Shown here: positions 35,651 through 45,101 of the stretch, in pieces | Numbering within the stretch: position 1 is the stretch's first letter | Layout of the letters: each line of letters opens with the position of its first letter | Assembly (NCBI RefSeq): GCF_022812285.1 | Contig: NZ_CP093300.1 | Coordinates: 1,736,001-1,800,000 of the forward strand | Source of the DNA: Alkalihalobacillus sp. LMS39 | Lineage (GTDB): Bacteria > Bacillota > Bacilli > Bacillales > Bacillaceae_F | Direction: 5' to 3' | Length of the DNA stretch: 64,000 nucleotides | Notes under the pieces: model-generated | Databases searched by the model: none | Told to the model about the DNA's origin: nothing | The model's input: only the letters and a program-made list of their open reading frames with translations | Translations under genes and position numbers: made by a program

Positions 35651-37984
35651 GTGGCTGGGAAATGGTACATGCTTTTCTTGGCGGGAATCATAAGTATTTC
35701 AATTGCTATGTACGGTTTTAGTGTTTGGTGTTTACTCGTTGGTTCATTTCTTGTGTACCATTCATTAAAAGACAAGACAAAAGGACGAATCCATCTTCTT
35801 TTTCTTGTCTTTTCTTTTATCCTCTTTTATTCCGCGACTACCTTCTATGATATCCATAATCAAAGTCGATATCCCCTTTCATTACAAAATCAATCTTTGT
35901 TGCTTTCTGGTCAAATCCATTCCATGCCATCCATTGACGGGGACCGCTTGCGGTTTGAATTAAAAACAAACGATAAGGAAAAGGTCCAAGTTCAATATTA
36001 TCTTCACTCGGTTGAGGAGCAACACCAATTGCGTCAATTAAAAAAAGGCATGAGGTGTACATTGAGAGGAGAATTGCGAAAACCTGCTCCAGCGACAAAT
36101 TTCAATGGGTTTGATTATGAACAGTATTTATACGAAAAGGGAATTCATTTGGTTTTTACGCCAACCGCATTTGAATCTTGTCATAATGGACGATGGAATG
36201 GTATCAACGAGTTAATTGAATTACGCCAAAAAGGGATAGAGTCTGTTCGAACATCAATTCCTGAACCAACCGCTGGCATTGTTGCGGCTTTAGTTTATGG
36301 AGACAGAAGTTTCATGGAAGAGGATGTTTTACAAGCTTATCAACGATTAGGAATTATACATTTATTGGCGGTATCAGGATTGCATGTCGGTTTAGTATCC
36401 GGTGCTATTTATTTCTTGCTCATACGGATTGGGGTGACACGTGAACGTACGATAGACATTCTTTTACTTATTTTACCTGTGTACATTGTTATTGCAGGAG
36501 GAGCTCCTTCTGTCATCCGTGCGGCGACGATGGTCATGATTGCTCTTTTGTTTAAACGGTTAAAAAAGAACATACAGCCACTAGACCTTGTGAGTATAAT
36601 CGGGATGATCTATTTGCTTGTCCAGCCTTTTTCCTTATTTCATATAGGGTTTCAACTTTCGTTTCTCACGACAATAGCGTTACTTCTTTCTGTGTTTATG
36701 CTCAAAGAAAAAAGTTACGTCCAGCTTTTATTTTTTGTTACCGGTATTAGTCAACTTATCTCTCTTCCGTTCATTCTTCACTATTTTTATGAAATTTCCG
36801 TATTAAGCGTTCCTTTGAATTTCATTTTTATTCCATTGGTCTCTTTTATTATTTTGCCACTCTCTATTTTACTTACTCTCCTATTGCCGGTGTCAACAGG
36901 AGCAAGTCAATTCGTTACTGCTATTCTTACACCGCTTATTCATGTAAGCCATATGTTTTTGCTTTATGTTGATTCTTTTTCTTTCGGGAAATTCTCGGTT
37001 GGAAAACTTCCTTCTTCTTTAGTAGTCGCTTTATTTGGGACCATTGCGTTTCTTTTGATGAGAAGTGAGAGAAAAACTATGAAAAATAGGCTAATACTCC
37101 CAATCCTATTAGTGACACTCATTTTGGTTGCTGCGAAAATTGCCCCATATGTAAACGAAAATGGTGAAATTACGGTATTAGATGTTGGACAAGGTGATTG
37201 TATATTAATTGAATTTCCGTATCGAAAGTCTGTGTATTTGCTTGATGCTGGAGGGCTTGTCGCGTTTAATAATGAAAAGTGGCGGGAAAAGATACGTACC
37301 TTCGAAGTAGGCAAGGATGTTGTCTTGCCTTACTTGAAGTCAAAAGGAATTACAAAAATTGATAAACTCATTTTGTCTCATGGACATTATGACCATATCG
37401 GTGGTGTCGAATCTTTATTAGGGGAAGTGGAAATTAAAGAGGTTCTTTACAGTCAAGGTGTTGTTGAAGGTGAATTTGAAAAACAGTTGTTACAACAATT
37501 ATATGAAAGTGGAAGCTCCATTCGATTTATAGGAGAAGGAGAAAGGTGGAAAGAAGGAGAGGCACAATTTATCGTGTTGTCTCCACAAGGGCACGAACAA
37601 AGTTTAAATAATCGTTCCATTGTTATTTATGCTTTTATTGGTGGTTATCGCTGGCTGTTTACGGGAGATTTAGAGCAAGAAGGGGAAACAAGAATCATAC
37701 AGGAATATACAGCGTTACCAGTTGACGTATTAAAAGTTGGTCATCATGGGAGTAAGACATCGTCCACCCCTTTATTTGTAGAGCATATTTCGCCAAGCAT
37801 CGCCCTTATTCCAGTTGGAAAACAAAATAGATTCGGTCATCCTCATCCTGATGTTATAAAGGGGCTTGAGGAAAAAGGCATCATTATATACCGAACGGAC
37901 CAACATGGGGCGATTCGATTTCGGTTTACGGATAAAGTCAAACAATTTGAAACAAAAATAAAAAAACAAGGAGGATTGCCATAA
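35651..37984 (+). CDS. comEC: Competence DNA channel ComEC
   Basis: This 777-residue membrane protein forms the channel through which single-stranded DNA enters. It has two N-terminal helices, an extracellular OB-like part (about 60-170), a multi-helix competence domain (about 215-470, LLAVSGLHVGLVSGAIYFLL) and a C-terminal metallo-beta-lactamase domain with HGHYDHIGG near 576. The metal-binding motif is intact, as in Bacillus ComEC. GTG start after TTGGAGGTGG. Confidence 0.95.
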   Translation: MAGKWYMLFLAGIISISIAMYGFSVWCLLVGSFLVYHSLKDKTKGRIHLLFLVFSFILFYSATTFYDIHNQSRYPLSLQNQSLLLSGQIHSMPSIDGDRLRFELKTNDKEKVQVQYYLHSVEEQHQLRQLKKGMRCTLRGELRKPAPATNFNGFDYEQYLYEKGIHLVFTPTAFESCHNGRWNGINELIELRQKGIESVRTSIPEPTAGIVAALVYGDRSFMEEDVLQAYQRLGIIHLLAVSGLHVGLVSGAIYFLLIRIGVTRERTIDILLLILPVYIVIAGGAPSVIRAATMVMIALLFKRLKKNIQPLDLVSIIGMIYLLVQPFSLFHIGFQLSFLTTIALLLSVFMLKEKSYVQLLFFVTGISQLISLPFILHYFYEISVLSVPLNFIFIPLVSFIILPLSILLTLLLPVSTGASQFVTAILTPLIHVSHMFLLYVDSFSFGKFSVGKLPSSLVVALFGTIAFLLMRSERKTMKNRLILPILLVTLILVAAKIAPYVNENGEITVLDVGQGDCILIEFPYRKSVYLLDAGGLVAFNNEKWREKIRTFEVGKDVVLPYLKSKGITKIDKLILSHGHYDHIGGVESLLGEVEIKEVLYSQGVVEGEFEKQLLQQLYESGSSIRFIGEGERWKEGEAQFIVLSPQGHEQSLNNRSIVIYAFIGGYRWLFTGDLEQEGETRIIQEYTALPVDVLKVGHHGSKTSSTPLFVEHISPSIALIPVGKQNRFGHPHPDVIKGLEEKGIIIYRTDQHGAIRFRFTDKVKQFETKIKKQGGLP

Positions 37985-38018
37985 GCACTCCTACCTTGTA
38001 CCCGTTTTTGTATGTAAC

Positions 38019-38156
38019 TTACATGTTACCGAATACGTCAACGAGTGTTGCAATAACAAAAATTAATGCAAAAAAACCAAAAGGAACAATGAAACCGACA
38101 GCAGTATCGATAGCGTCGTTACGTCTGCATTGAACTTTCTTTTCGAATTGGCTCAT
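38019..38156 (-). CDS. yqzM: YqzM small membrane protein
   Basis: This 45-residue protein has a polar N-terminus (MSQFEKKVQCRRNDAIDTAV) and one membrane helix (GFIVPFGFFALIFVIATLVD). It corresponds to B. subtilis YqzM, which sits in the same place between comEC and holA on the opposite strand. ATG 38156 is eight bases after GGAGG. The role is unknown. Confidence 0.85.
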   Translation of the reverse strand: MSQFEKKVQCRRNDAIDTAVGFIVPFGFFALIFVIATLVDVFGNM

Positions 38157-38508
38157 TTAGAATCCCTCCTATTACTGTTATTAGTATAAGGCAAGTCATA
38201 AAAAAAATCCATATCACATATTGGAGATATCGTGAATTTCAATTGTAAAAATTTAAATATACATCATTGCTTCTTACCACTGTTGCTAAGAGTTGTCACC
38301 TATAGTTTTCGTGTGCATAGGATATTCTAACTAATGTAAAGGAGCGACGGTGATCATCGTCGTCAGAAGAGATTCCTAGGGCTCTTTTGGTGGCGTTTAT
38401 CATAAATGGAGGGTTAGCTCTTGCGGCTAACTCTCTTTTTCACTTGTCAAACGGCATATGGTTGTCTAGGATAGAGTTAATGGTCTATCTTATAAAGGTT
38501 GGGATACA
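38157..38508 (+). other. Intergenic region with a small orphan transcription unit and holA promoter
   Basis: AC-N16-CATAGGATA at 38298-38324 matches the sigma-K consensus. It is followed by AAAGGAG, a nine-codon frame from GTG 38350, the near-palindrome CGACGGTGATCATCGTCG (38345-38362), and an intrinsic terminator (38409-38440; GAGGGTTAGC/GCTAACTCTC plus T run). Beyond that, TTGTCA (38444-38449) and TAGGAT (38467-38472), 17 bases apart, form a candidate holA promoter. The unit could encode a small RNA or a leader; no known family was recognised. Confidence 0.45.
38409..38440 (+). terminator. Intrinsic terminator upstream of holA
   Basis: GAGGGTTAGC and GCTAACTCTC (9 of 10 paired) are followed by TTTTT. 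It ends transcripts about 70 bases before holA. Confidence 0.75.
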
Positions 38509-39552
38509 ATGTCTTATTTACATACGAAACGAAATATCGAAAAAAATAAAATCTCTCCTGTTTATTTACTAACAGGTACGGAAGCCTTTTTAATTGATGA
38601 TATTACCCATTCCGTTGTCAATCAAACATTAAAAGAGGCAGAAAGGGATTTTAATTTATCTGTATTTGAGATGAAGGAAACGCCTGTAGACATGGCAATT
38701 GAAGATGCACAAACATTACCTTTTCTTGGTGAAAAAAGAGTGGTCATTGTGAAAGAAGCTTACTTTCTTACTGGCCAAAGAGACGAAGCAAAAATTGAAC
38801 ATAATGTAAAAGCACTTGAAGAGTATGTGCAAAACCCCGCAAGTGAAACAGTCCTAATTATTACAGCACCATACGAGAAATTGGATGAACGGAAAAAAAT
38901 AACAAAGGCACTAAAGTCAAACGCTGAAATTGTCGATTCAAAAGAATTTGATGAAAAAATGACGCTGGAATGGTTAACAGCCCAAGCTCATGAGTTTGGC
39001 GCGGATATTACAGAAAAGGGGAAGGAAACGTTAATTCAATTGCAAAGTGGAAATTTACTCATGATCGCCAATGAAGTGAAAAAGCTTGCTTTGTATGTTG
39101 GTGAAGGGGGAACGATTGATGAGGATATTGTTCATTTGTTAGTCGCGAGAACGATTGAACAAGATATTTTTTCAATGATTGACCATGTGATTCATCGTCG
39201 AATTGAAAAAGGGTTAGATATCTTTTTTGATTTACTTCGCCAAAAAGAAGATCCGTTAAAAGTGGTTGCGTTATTAGCAAGGCAGTTTCGTATTTTATAC
39301 ATGGTCAGTGAGATGAGTAAACAGGGCTATTCTCAAAAGCAAATGGCCTCTCAATTAAAGCTACATCCTTATGTTGTCAAGCTTGTTGGTCAACAAGCGA
39401 AAAAGTTTAATGAGCGCCAATTATTATTATGGTTAGATGGGTTAGCGACGGTGGATTTTCAAATTAAAACAGGACAAATGGATAAAAAATTAGCTGTTGA
39501 ATTATTTTTAATGAAAATGAACCCACAAGAAAATGCAGTTTCCAAAGCATAA
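38509..39552 (+). CDS. holA: DNA polymerase III delta subunit
   Basis: This 347-residue AAA+-like subunit (YqeN) of the clamp loader opens the beta sliding clamp. Family segments are SPVYLLTGTEAFLIDDITHS, ALPFLGEKR-type TLPFLGEKRVVIVKEAYFL, and the C-terminal LHPYVVKLVGQQAKKFNERQ. It is convergent with rpsT and shares a terminator with it. Confidence 0.93.
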   Translation: MSYLHTKRNIEKNKISPVYLLTGTEAFLIDDITHSVVNQTLKEAERDFNLSVFEMKETPVDMAIEDAQTLPFLGEKRVVIVKEAYFLTGQRDEAKIEHNVKALEEYVQNPASETVLIITAPYEKLDERKKITKALKSNAEIVDSKEFDEKMTLEWLTAQAHEFGADITEKGKETLIQLQSGNLLMIANEVKKLALYVGEGGTIDEDIVHLLVARTIEQDIFSMIDHVIHRRIEKGLDIFFDLLRQKEDPLKVVALLARQFRILYMVSEMSKQGYSQKQMASQLKLHPYVVKLVGQQAKKFNERQLLLWLDGLATVDFQIKTGQMDKKLAVELFLMKMNPQENAVSKA

Positions 39553-39588
39553 TAAAAACCGGAGGGGTTACCCGCTCCGGTTTTTATT
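39551..39588. terminator. Bidirectional terminator between holA and rpsT
   Basis: AATAAAAACCGGAG pairs perfectly with CTCCGGTTTTTATT and carries A and T runs on both sides. Confidence 0.92.
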
Positions 39589-39853
39589 ATGCTGAAATGC
39601 TGTTAAGCTGTTTTTGTAAACGAGATTTTTGACGTGAAGCTGCATTTTTATGAATAAGGCCTTTGTTTGCTGCTTTGTCAAGCTTTTTAATCGCAACTAA
39701 AAGAGCTTCTTTTGCACTCTCAACGTCGTTGTTAGCTACTTTAGTTTCAAAGCTTTTAATTGCAGTACGTAAAGCTGATTTAACAGCAGCATTTTGTGCA
39801 CGTTTTTTATCACTTGTTTTTACACGCTTAATCGCTGATTTAATGTTAGGCAT
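39587..39853 (-). CDS. rpsT: Ribosomal protein S20
   Basis: This 88-residue, Lys-rich helical protein binds 16S rRNA in the 30S subunit. It starts [20 protein letters not shown] and has [20 protein letters not shown] near the end. ATG 39853 follows GGAGGTG at six bases; a reading from 39862 overlaps that site. It is divergent from gpr. Confidence 0.96.
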   Translation of the reverse strand: MPNIKSAIKRVKTSDKKRAQNAAVKSALRTAIKSFETKVANNDVESAKEALLVAIKKLDKAANKGLIHKNAASRQKSRLQKQLNSISA

Positions 39854-39997
39854 ATCTTTCACCTCCCTGGTGGACTTTCCAAACTTCTACAACAATCTGC
39901 ATTCTACCAAAAACAGAACATAATTGCAATAGAGGAATGAAAACGAGTAAGGTTGGGGACGCTATTTTTATCGAGAATGACAAGGAGCGTGAGTGAG

Positions 39998-41122
39998 ATG
40001 GCAAATGAAGAAAAAGACCTTGATTTAAGTGCTTATAGCGTTCGTACTGACTTAGCATTAGAAGCTCATGAGATGGTGCAAGAAAGAGAAGCAAAAAAAG
40101 TTAAGCAAAGACAAACGGTTGAGGGTGTTATAGTAAAAGAAAGAACGGTAGATGAAGTGAAGGTTACAACCGTTGAAATTACAGAAGATGGTGCAACTCG
40201 ACTTGGAAAAAAAGCTGGAAGGTATGTAACGTTTGAATCTCAAGGCATTCGAAAAAAAGATTCTGAATTACAACAACAAGTAGAAGAAGTCTTTGCTTCT
40301 GAGTTTCATCAATTTATGACAGCTTGTGGAATTAAAGAAAATGATACATGTTTAGTGGTCGGATTAGGAAATTGGAATGTGACACCGGATGCGCTCGGAC
40401 CTATTGCAGTCGAAAATTTGCTTATTACAAAGCACTTGTTTAGCTTAGCTCCTGAACAAGTCCAAGATGGATTCCGTCAAGTGAGTGCGATATCCCCAGG
40501 GGTAATGGGGATAACGGGGATTGAAACAAGCGATATCATCCATGGTGTGATTGAAAAAACAAAGCCTGATTTTGTCATTGCCATTGATGCGTTAGCATCG
40601 AGATCGATTGAACGTGTAAATACTACGATTCAAGTTTCAGATACGGGTATTCACCCAGGCAGTGGTGTTGGGAATAAGCGAAAAGAATTAAGTAAAGAAA
40701 CATTAGGAATTCCGGTTATAGCTGTTGGCATTCCAACTGTTGTTGATGCCGTGTCGATTACAAGTGATACAATTGACTTTGTGTTAAAGCATTTTGGACG
40801 TGAAATGAAAGAAGGTAATAAACCGTCACGAAGTCTAGTTCCAGCTGGGATGACATTTGGAGAAAAACGAACGTTAACAGAGGAAGATTTACCTGATTCA
40901 GATAAACGTGAAACGATATTAGGGATGATAGGGAATTTAGAAGAACAAGAGAAACGACAATTGATTCAAGAAGTTTTAGCACCGTTAGGACATAATTTAA
41001 TGGTTACACCAAAAGAAGTGGATGTATTTATTGAGGACATGGCCAATGTCATTGCTTCAGGGTTAAATGCAGCACTTCACGGGGATGTAAATCAAGGAAA
41101 TGTTAATGCATATACACATTAA
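39998..41122 (+). CDS. gpr: Germination protease GPR
   Basis: This 374-residue enzyme degrades small acid-soluble spore proteins during germination. It starts [20 protein letters not shown], where [18 protein letters not shown] contains the autoprocessing site that removes the propeptide. The core has [20 protein letters not shown] and [23 protein letters not shown] 39998 follows AAGGAGCG. The gpr-spoIIP-yqxA order is conserved from B. subtilis; sigma-G control is expected but no clear promoter was assigned. Confidence 0.95.
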   Translation: MANEEKDLDLSAYSVRTDLALEAHEMVQEREAKKVKQRQTVEGVIVKERTVDEVKVTTVEITEDGATRLGKKAGRYVTFESQGIRKKDSELQQQVEEVFASEFHQFMTACGIKENDTCLVVGLGNWNVTPDALGPIAVENLLITKHLFSLAPEQVQDGFRQVSAISPGVMGITGIETSDIIHGVIEKTKPDFVIAIDALASRSIERVNTTIQVSDTGIHPGSGVGNKRKELSKETLGIPVIAVGIPTVVDAVSITSDTIDFVLKHFGREMKEGNKPSRSLVPAGMTFGEKRTLTEEDLPDSDKRETILGMIGNLEEQEKRQLIQEVLAPLGHNLMVTPKEVDVFIEDMANVIASGLNAALHGDVNQGNVNAYTH

Positions 41123-41130
41123 TACGCTTT

Positions 41131-41164
41131 AAGATTGTCTCATTTGTTGAGACAATCTTTTTTT
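41131..41164 (+). terminator. Terminator of gpr
   Basis: AAGATTGTCTCA and TGAGACAATCTT flank a five-base loop, followed by T residues. Confidence 0.9.
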
Positions 41165-41220
41165 GGTCTATTTTTTATAGCCATCACATATACTCTGACA
41201 AGAGAGAAAGGGTGGCAGAA

Positions 41221-42393
41221 ATGAGAAGCAACCAATATCGAGGATTTACGTTTTCTGTAAATGGGACAAGTATAAGAAAATTAATCGTACTTACTATTGT
41301 TGGTATGATTAGTGTTTTTATTTTAACTGGAATTATAACATCTTTAGATTCTAAACATGGACTAGCTTCTTCTACAATCCATCAATGGGCAGGACAAATT
41401 GATGGGGAAAGCTTGGTGCATGTTCTTGGAATGGAGAACTCGTATTTTACACAAGTATTACCTGAAGACAGTACATTACCGAATGTAGGAAGTTTAGCTT
41501 TTGAATTGATGACTAGTATTAATCCCGATGATCCGAGAAGTTTACTTGGACGAGAGTTACCGGGTTTTGCATTGTTTGACGGTCATATCGTTGTTGCTGG
41601 GGATGGAACGAATTTTACAACAATGCCAATTGAATCAGCTCCTCCGCTTGAAGTGCTAATGGAGGAAAGACAAGCTTCCCTCCGCAGTTTAGAAGAATTA
41701 GAAAATTTACAACCGCTCCCGGCTGGAAATGCTGAGCAAACGACAGGGGAAAGAAGGGTTGTTCATGTTATGCATTCTCATAACCGTGAATCATTTTGGC
41801 CAGAGCTAGAAGAAGGAGCAAGTAGTGCGTTTCATTCTGAAGTGAATATTACGTTAGTAGGAAAACGATTTGGCCAAGCTCTTGAACGCCATGGAATTGG
41901 GGCTGAAGTCGATGATACGGACGTCGGCTCAGTATTGAGTGAACGAGGCTGGCAATACGGAAAATCGTATGATGCCGGAAGAGAAATCGTAAAAGAGGCA
42001 ACGGCCGCGAATGAACATTTAGAGTTTTTCTTTGAGTTTCACCGTGATACACAGCCTCGTGAGAAAACAACGGTTACGATTAATGGTGAACAATATGCAA
42101 GAACACTATTTGTTATCGGAAAAGGCAATAAAAATTATGAACAGAACTTAGCCATTGCTGAAGAGCTTCATGATTTACTTGAAGAACATTATCCAGGACT
42201 TAGTCGAGGAATCTTTTTCCCGCCAAGTGCAGGTACGAATGGTGTATACAATCAAGATTTATCACCACAATCGTTATTGTTAGAAGTTGGTGGGGTTGAT
42301 AATAATTTAGAAGAAGCGTTCAGATCAGCAGACGCGTTTGCAGAAGTGTTTAGTCAATATTATTGGAATGCTGAAAAAGTAAGCGAAGAATAA
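41221..42393 (+). CDS. spoIIP: Stage II sporulation protein SpoIIP
   Basis: This 390-residue cell-wall amidase/endopeptidase works with SpoIID and SpoIIM to thin septal peptidoglycan during engulfment. One N-terminal membrane helix (KLIVLTIVGMISVFILTGII) anchors it outside the membrane. Catalytic zinc-site segments are VVHVMHSHNRESFWPEL (near 185) and FFEFHRDT (near 273). ATG 41221 follows AGGGTGG. Confidence 0.94.
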   Translation: MRSNQYRGFTFSVNGTSIRKLIVLTIVGMISVFILTGIITSLDSKHGLASSTIHQWAGQIDGESLVHVLGMENSYFTQVLPEDSTLPNVGSLAFELMTSINPDDPRSLLGRELPGFALFDGHIVVAGDGTNFTTMPIESAPPLEVLMEERQASLRSLEELENLQPLPAGNAEQTTGERRVVHVMHSHNRESFWPELEEGASSAFHSEVNITLVGKRFGQALERHGIGAEVDDTDVGSVLSERGWQYGKSYDAGREIVKEATAANEHLEFFFEFHRDTQPREKTTVTINGEQYARTLFVIGKGNKNYEQNLAIAEELHDLLEEHYPGLSRGIFFPPSAGTNGVYNQDLSPQSLLLEVGGVDNNLEEAFRSADAFAEVFSQYYWNAEKVSEE

Positions 42394-42419
42394 AAATGGT
42401 CTGGAGAGGATGAAGAAAA

Positions 42420-42791
42420 ATGAAAAAAATTACAATTCAAGCTTTCTTGATTGCTAGCATTTTATTATTTGGAGTCCTCTTCGGATTCCATCAAGCAAAT
42501 GGTACAGAAAGTAAAAAAATAGACGTGACTTCAACTGAACAAAAAGAAGAAACAATAAAAACAGAACCTACGAATGAAAAAAAAGAAGAAAGCGCAAAGC
42601 AAAAAGTAAAAAAAGAAGCTTCACAAGATGGGCGAGAAGAGTTAGTGCAAAAACAACAACGAATAGTAGAAGTCGAGCCAATGAACTTTTACTCAGAGCT
42701 AGGCTCAACGATAGGAGAATCGTTGGAATCAATATTTTTCCATGTAGTTGCATTTGTATCAACAACCATCCACTCGTTGCTGAATGAATAG
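42420..42791 (+). CDS. yqxA: YqxA family protein
   Basis: This 123-residue protein has an N-terminal membrane helix (AFLIASILLFGVLFGFHQA), a long Lys/Glu-rich linker (about 30-85), and a hydrophobic C-terminal helix (SLESIFFHVVAFVSTTIHSL). Position after spoIIP and length agree with B. subtilis YqxA. Its function is not established. It starts 26 bases after spoIIP, so the two are probably co-transcribed. Confidence 0.8.
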   Translation: MKKITIQAFLIASILLFGVLFGFHQANGTESKKIDVTSTEQKEETIKTEPTNEKKEESAKQKVKKEASQDGREELVQKQQRIVEVEPMNFYSELGSTIGESLESIFFHVVAFVSTTIHSLLNE

Positions 42792-42796
42792 GGATG

Positions 42797-43029
42797 AAAC
42801 TGGGATTGAGACAAAGCTATAGTGTTTTTTGAGGATTGGATACTAGCGGAGGAAATATACGTAGACTCCTGCGGGATTAAAGGCAAGGGTGAGACCCCGC
42901 AGTGCGTTAGCGCGAGGAGGCTCAGCAGCCGCCCGCGGAAAGCGAAGTATATTTCCGTAGCGGGTTATATGTACCAATATCTTTACGTTCATATTTCTCA
43001 TTAAACCTATTTTGTCTCATTCTCAGTTT
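42797..43029. repeat. Nested inverted-repeat intergenic element (REP/MITE-like)
   Basis: The outer arms are AAACTGGGATTGAGACAAA (42797-42815) and its near complement (43011-43029). An inner GC-rich core starts with GGAAATATAC (42851-42860) and ends with GTATATTTCC (42947-42956). Between them are ACTCCTGCGGG and GCCCGCGGAAAGCGAAG, a sequence type I recall as highly repeated in Bacillus genomes. It is more GC-rich than its surroundings. It lies between yqxA and lepA and contains no gene. Confidence 0.75.
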
Positions 43030-43192
43030 TTTTATTTACATCATTCAGAGTCCTTTTCCGAAGAAAGATTGAATGAATGCCTAGTCATTGGTATAATCAA
43101 AGTTAGTGTATTTTGAATGTCAGATATGTTACATGATCAAGCATCAAATACCCTACTGATTCGAGATACTAGTGATGTTTGTAGGAGTGATT

Positions 43193-45028
43193 ATGAAAAT
43201 GAATAAGGAAGAGCGGTTAAAACGTCGATCGAAAATTAGAAATTTCTCGATTATTGCCCATATTGACCACGGAAAATCAACACTTGCTGACCGAATTTTA
43301 GAAGCAACAAGTGCACTGACTCAAAGGGAAATGAAGGACCAAATGCTTGATGCGATGGACCTTGAGCGAGAAAGAGGAATTACAATTAAATTAAATGCTG
43401 TTCAGCTTGTTTATAAAGCAAAAGACGGGGAAGAGTATATCTTTCACTTAATTGATACACCAGGGCATGTCGATTTTACGTATGAGGTTTCTCGTAGCTT
43501 AGCTGCTTGTGAAGGAGCACTGTTAATCGTTGATGCTGCGCAAGGAATTGAAGCGCAAACGCTCGCCAATGTATATTTAGCGTTAGATAATGACCTTGAA
43601 ATTTTGCCGGTGATTAATAAAATTGATTTACCAAGCGCTGAACCGGAAAGAGTAAGACAAGAAGTGGAAGACGTTATTGGATTAGATGCTTCTGATGCTG
43701 TTTTAGCTTCTGCAAAAAACGGAATTGGCATTTCTGATATACTTGAACAAATCGTGGAACGAGTACCGGCTCCATCTGGTGATCCTGAAGGGCCATTAAA
43801 AGCTCTTATCTTTGATTCGTTATATGACCCGTATCGAGGAGTAATTGCTTATTTACGAATTACAGAAGGAACGGTAAAGCCTGGCCAAAAAATTAAAATG
43901 ATGGCAACAGGAAAAGAGTTTGAAGTTTCAGAAGTCGGAGTTTTTACACCGAAGCCAGAAAAACGTGACGAGCTTACAGTCGGGGATGTTGGGTTTTTAA
44001 CAGCTGCGATAAAAAATGTCAGTGATTGTCGTGTCGGGGATACGGTAACAAGCAGTCAAAATCCAGCTGAAGAGGCACTACCGGGATACCGTAAATTAAA
44101 CCCAATGGTCTATTGTGGATTATATCCAATTGATACGAACGACTATAATGATTTACGTGAAGCGCTAGAGCGGCTCCAGTTAAATGACGCTTCATTACAG
44201 TTTGAACCTGAAACATCGCAAGCACTAGGATTTGGTTTCCGTTGTGGATTTTTAGGGTTGCTTCATATGGAAATTATCCAAGAAAGAATTGAACGTGAAT
44301 TTAATATTACGTTAATTACAACAGCGCCAAGTGTTATTTACCATGTGTATATGACAAATGGAGAAATGATTGAAATTGATAACCCATCTAATATGCCTGA
44401 CCCTCAGAAAACCGAGTATGTGGAAGAACCGTATGTAAAGGCGAGCATCATGGTACCAAATGATTATGTAGGAGCCGTTATGGAGCTTTGCCAAGGAAAA
44501 CGCGGGAACTTTATAGATATGCAGTATTATGATGAAAATCGCGTCTCAATAATTTATGAAATTCCATTAGCTGAAATCGTGTACGACTTTTTCGACCAGT
44601 TAAAATCAAGTACAAAAGGGTATGCATCTTTTGATTATGAATTAATCGGCTACAAAGAATCGAAGCTTGTGAAAATGGATATTTTGTTAAATGGGGAAAC
44701 GGTTGACGCCTTATCGATTATTGTCCATCGTGACTCGGCATATGAGCGCGGAAAGCTCATTGTGGAAAAGTTGAAAGAGCTTATTCCAAGACAACAATTC
44801 GAAGTTCCTATTCAAGCAAGTATTGGTCAAAAAATCATTGCCCGTTCGACGATCAAAGCAATGCGGAAAAATGTTCTTGCTAAATGTTATGGTGGAGACA
44901 TTTCCCGTAAACGAAAACTTCTTGAAAAACAAAAAGAAGGAAAGAAACGGATGAAAGCAGTAGGAAATGTAGAAGTACCACAAGAAGCATTTATGGCTGT
45001 ATTACGAATGGATGACCCAAAACAATAA
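43193..45028 (+). CDS. lepA: Elongation factor 4 (LepA)
   Basis: This 611-residue translational GTPase has G1 [10 protein letters not shown]2 region [10 protein letters not shown]3 DTPGHVDF and G4 NKIDLP, followed by EF-G-like domains and the LepA-specific C-terminus ([20 protein letters not shown]). It back-translocates or remodels stalled ribosomes. ATG 43193 is six bases after TAGGAG; upstream in-frame codons have no ribosome-binding site. Confidence 0.96.
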   Translation: MKMNKEERLKRRSKIRNFSIIAHIDHGKSTLADRILEATSALTQREMKDQMLDAMDLERERGITIKLNAVQLVYKAKDGEEYIFHLIDTPGHVDFTYEVSRSLAACEGALLIVDAAQGIEAQTLANVYLALDNDLEILPVINKIDLPSAEPERVRQEVEDVIGLDASDAVLASAKNGIGISDILEQIVERVPAPSGDPEGPLKALIFDSLYDPYRGVIAYLRITEGTVKPGQKIKMMATGKEFEVSEVGVFTPKPEKRDELTVGDVGFLTAAIKNVSDCRVGDTVTSSQNPAEEALPGYRKLNPMVYCGLYPIDTNDYNDLREALERLQLNDASLQFEPETSQALGFGFRCGFLGLLHMEIIQERIEREFNITLITTAPSVIYHVYMTNGEMIEIDNPSNMPDPQKTEYVEEPYVKASIMVPNDYVGAVMELCQGKRGNFIDMQYYDENRVSIIYEIPLAEIVYDFFDQLKSSTKGYASFDYELIGYKESKLVKMDILLNGETVDALSIIVHRDSAYERGKLIVEKLKELIPRQQFEVPIQASIGQKIIARSTIKAMRKNVLAKCYGGDISRKRKLLEKQKEGKKRMKAVGNVEVPQEAFMAVLRMDDPKQ

Positions 45029-45033
45029 TAAAA

Positions 45034-45067
45034 AAACCGCGGCTCCTAAGTCTGCGGTTTTCCTTTT
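45034..45067 (+). terminator. Terminator of lepA
   Basis: AAACCGCGG and CTGCGGTTT form a stem (one mismatch) flanked by A residues and a T-rich tail. Confidence 0.8.
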
Positions 45068-45101
45068 TAAAAAGTATAAGAGCGAGAAAGAGGTGAAATA
45101 A

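Noticed and set aside
38387-38572. 61-codon plus-strand frame before holA
   Set aside because: It spans a terminator and the holA promoter and overlaps the holA start in another frame.
42822-43004. 60-codon frame inside the nested repeat
   Set aside because: It lies wholly within the inverted-repeat element and has no ribosome-binding site.
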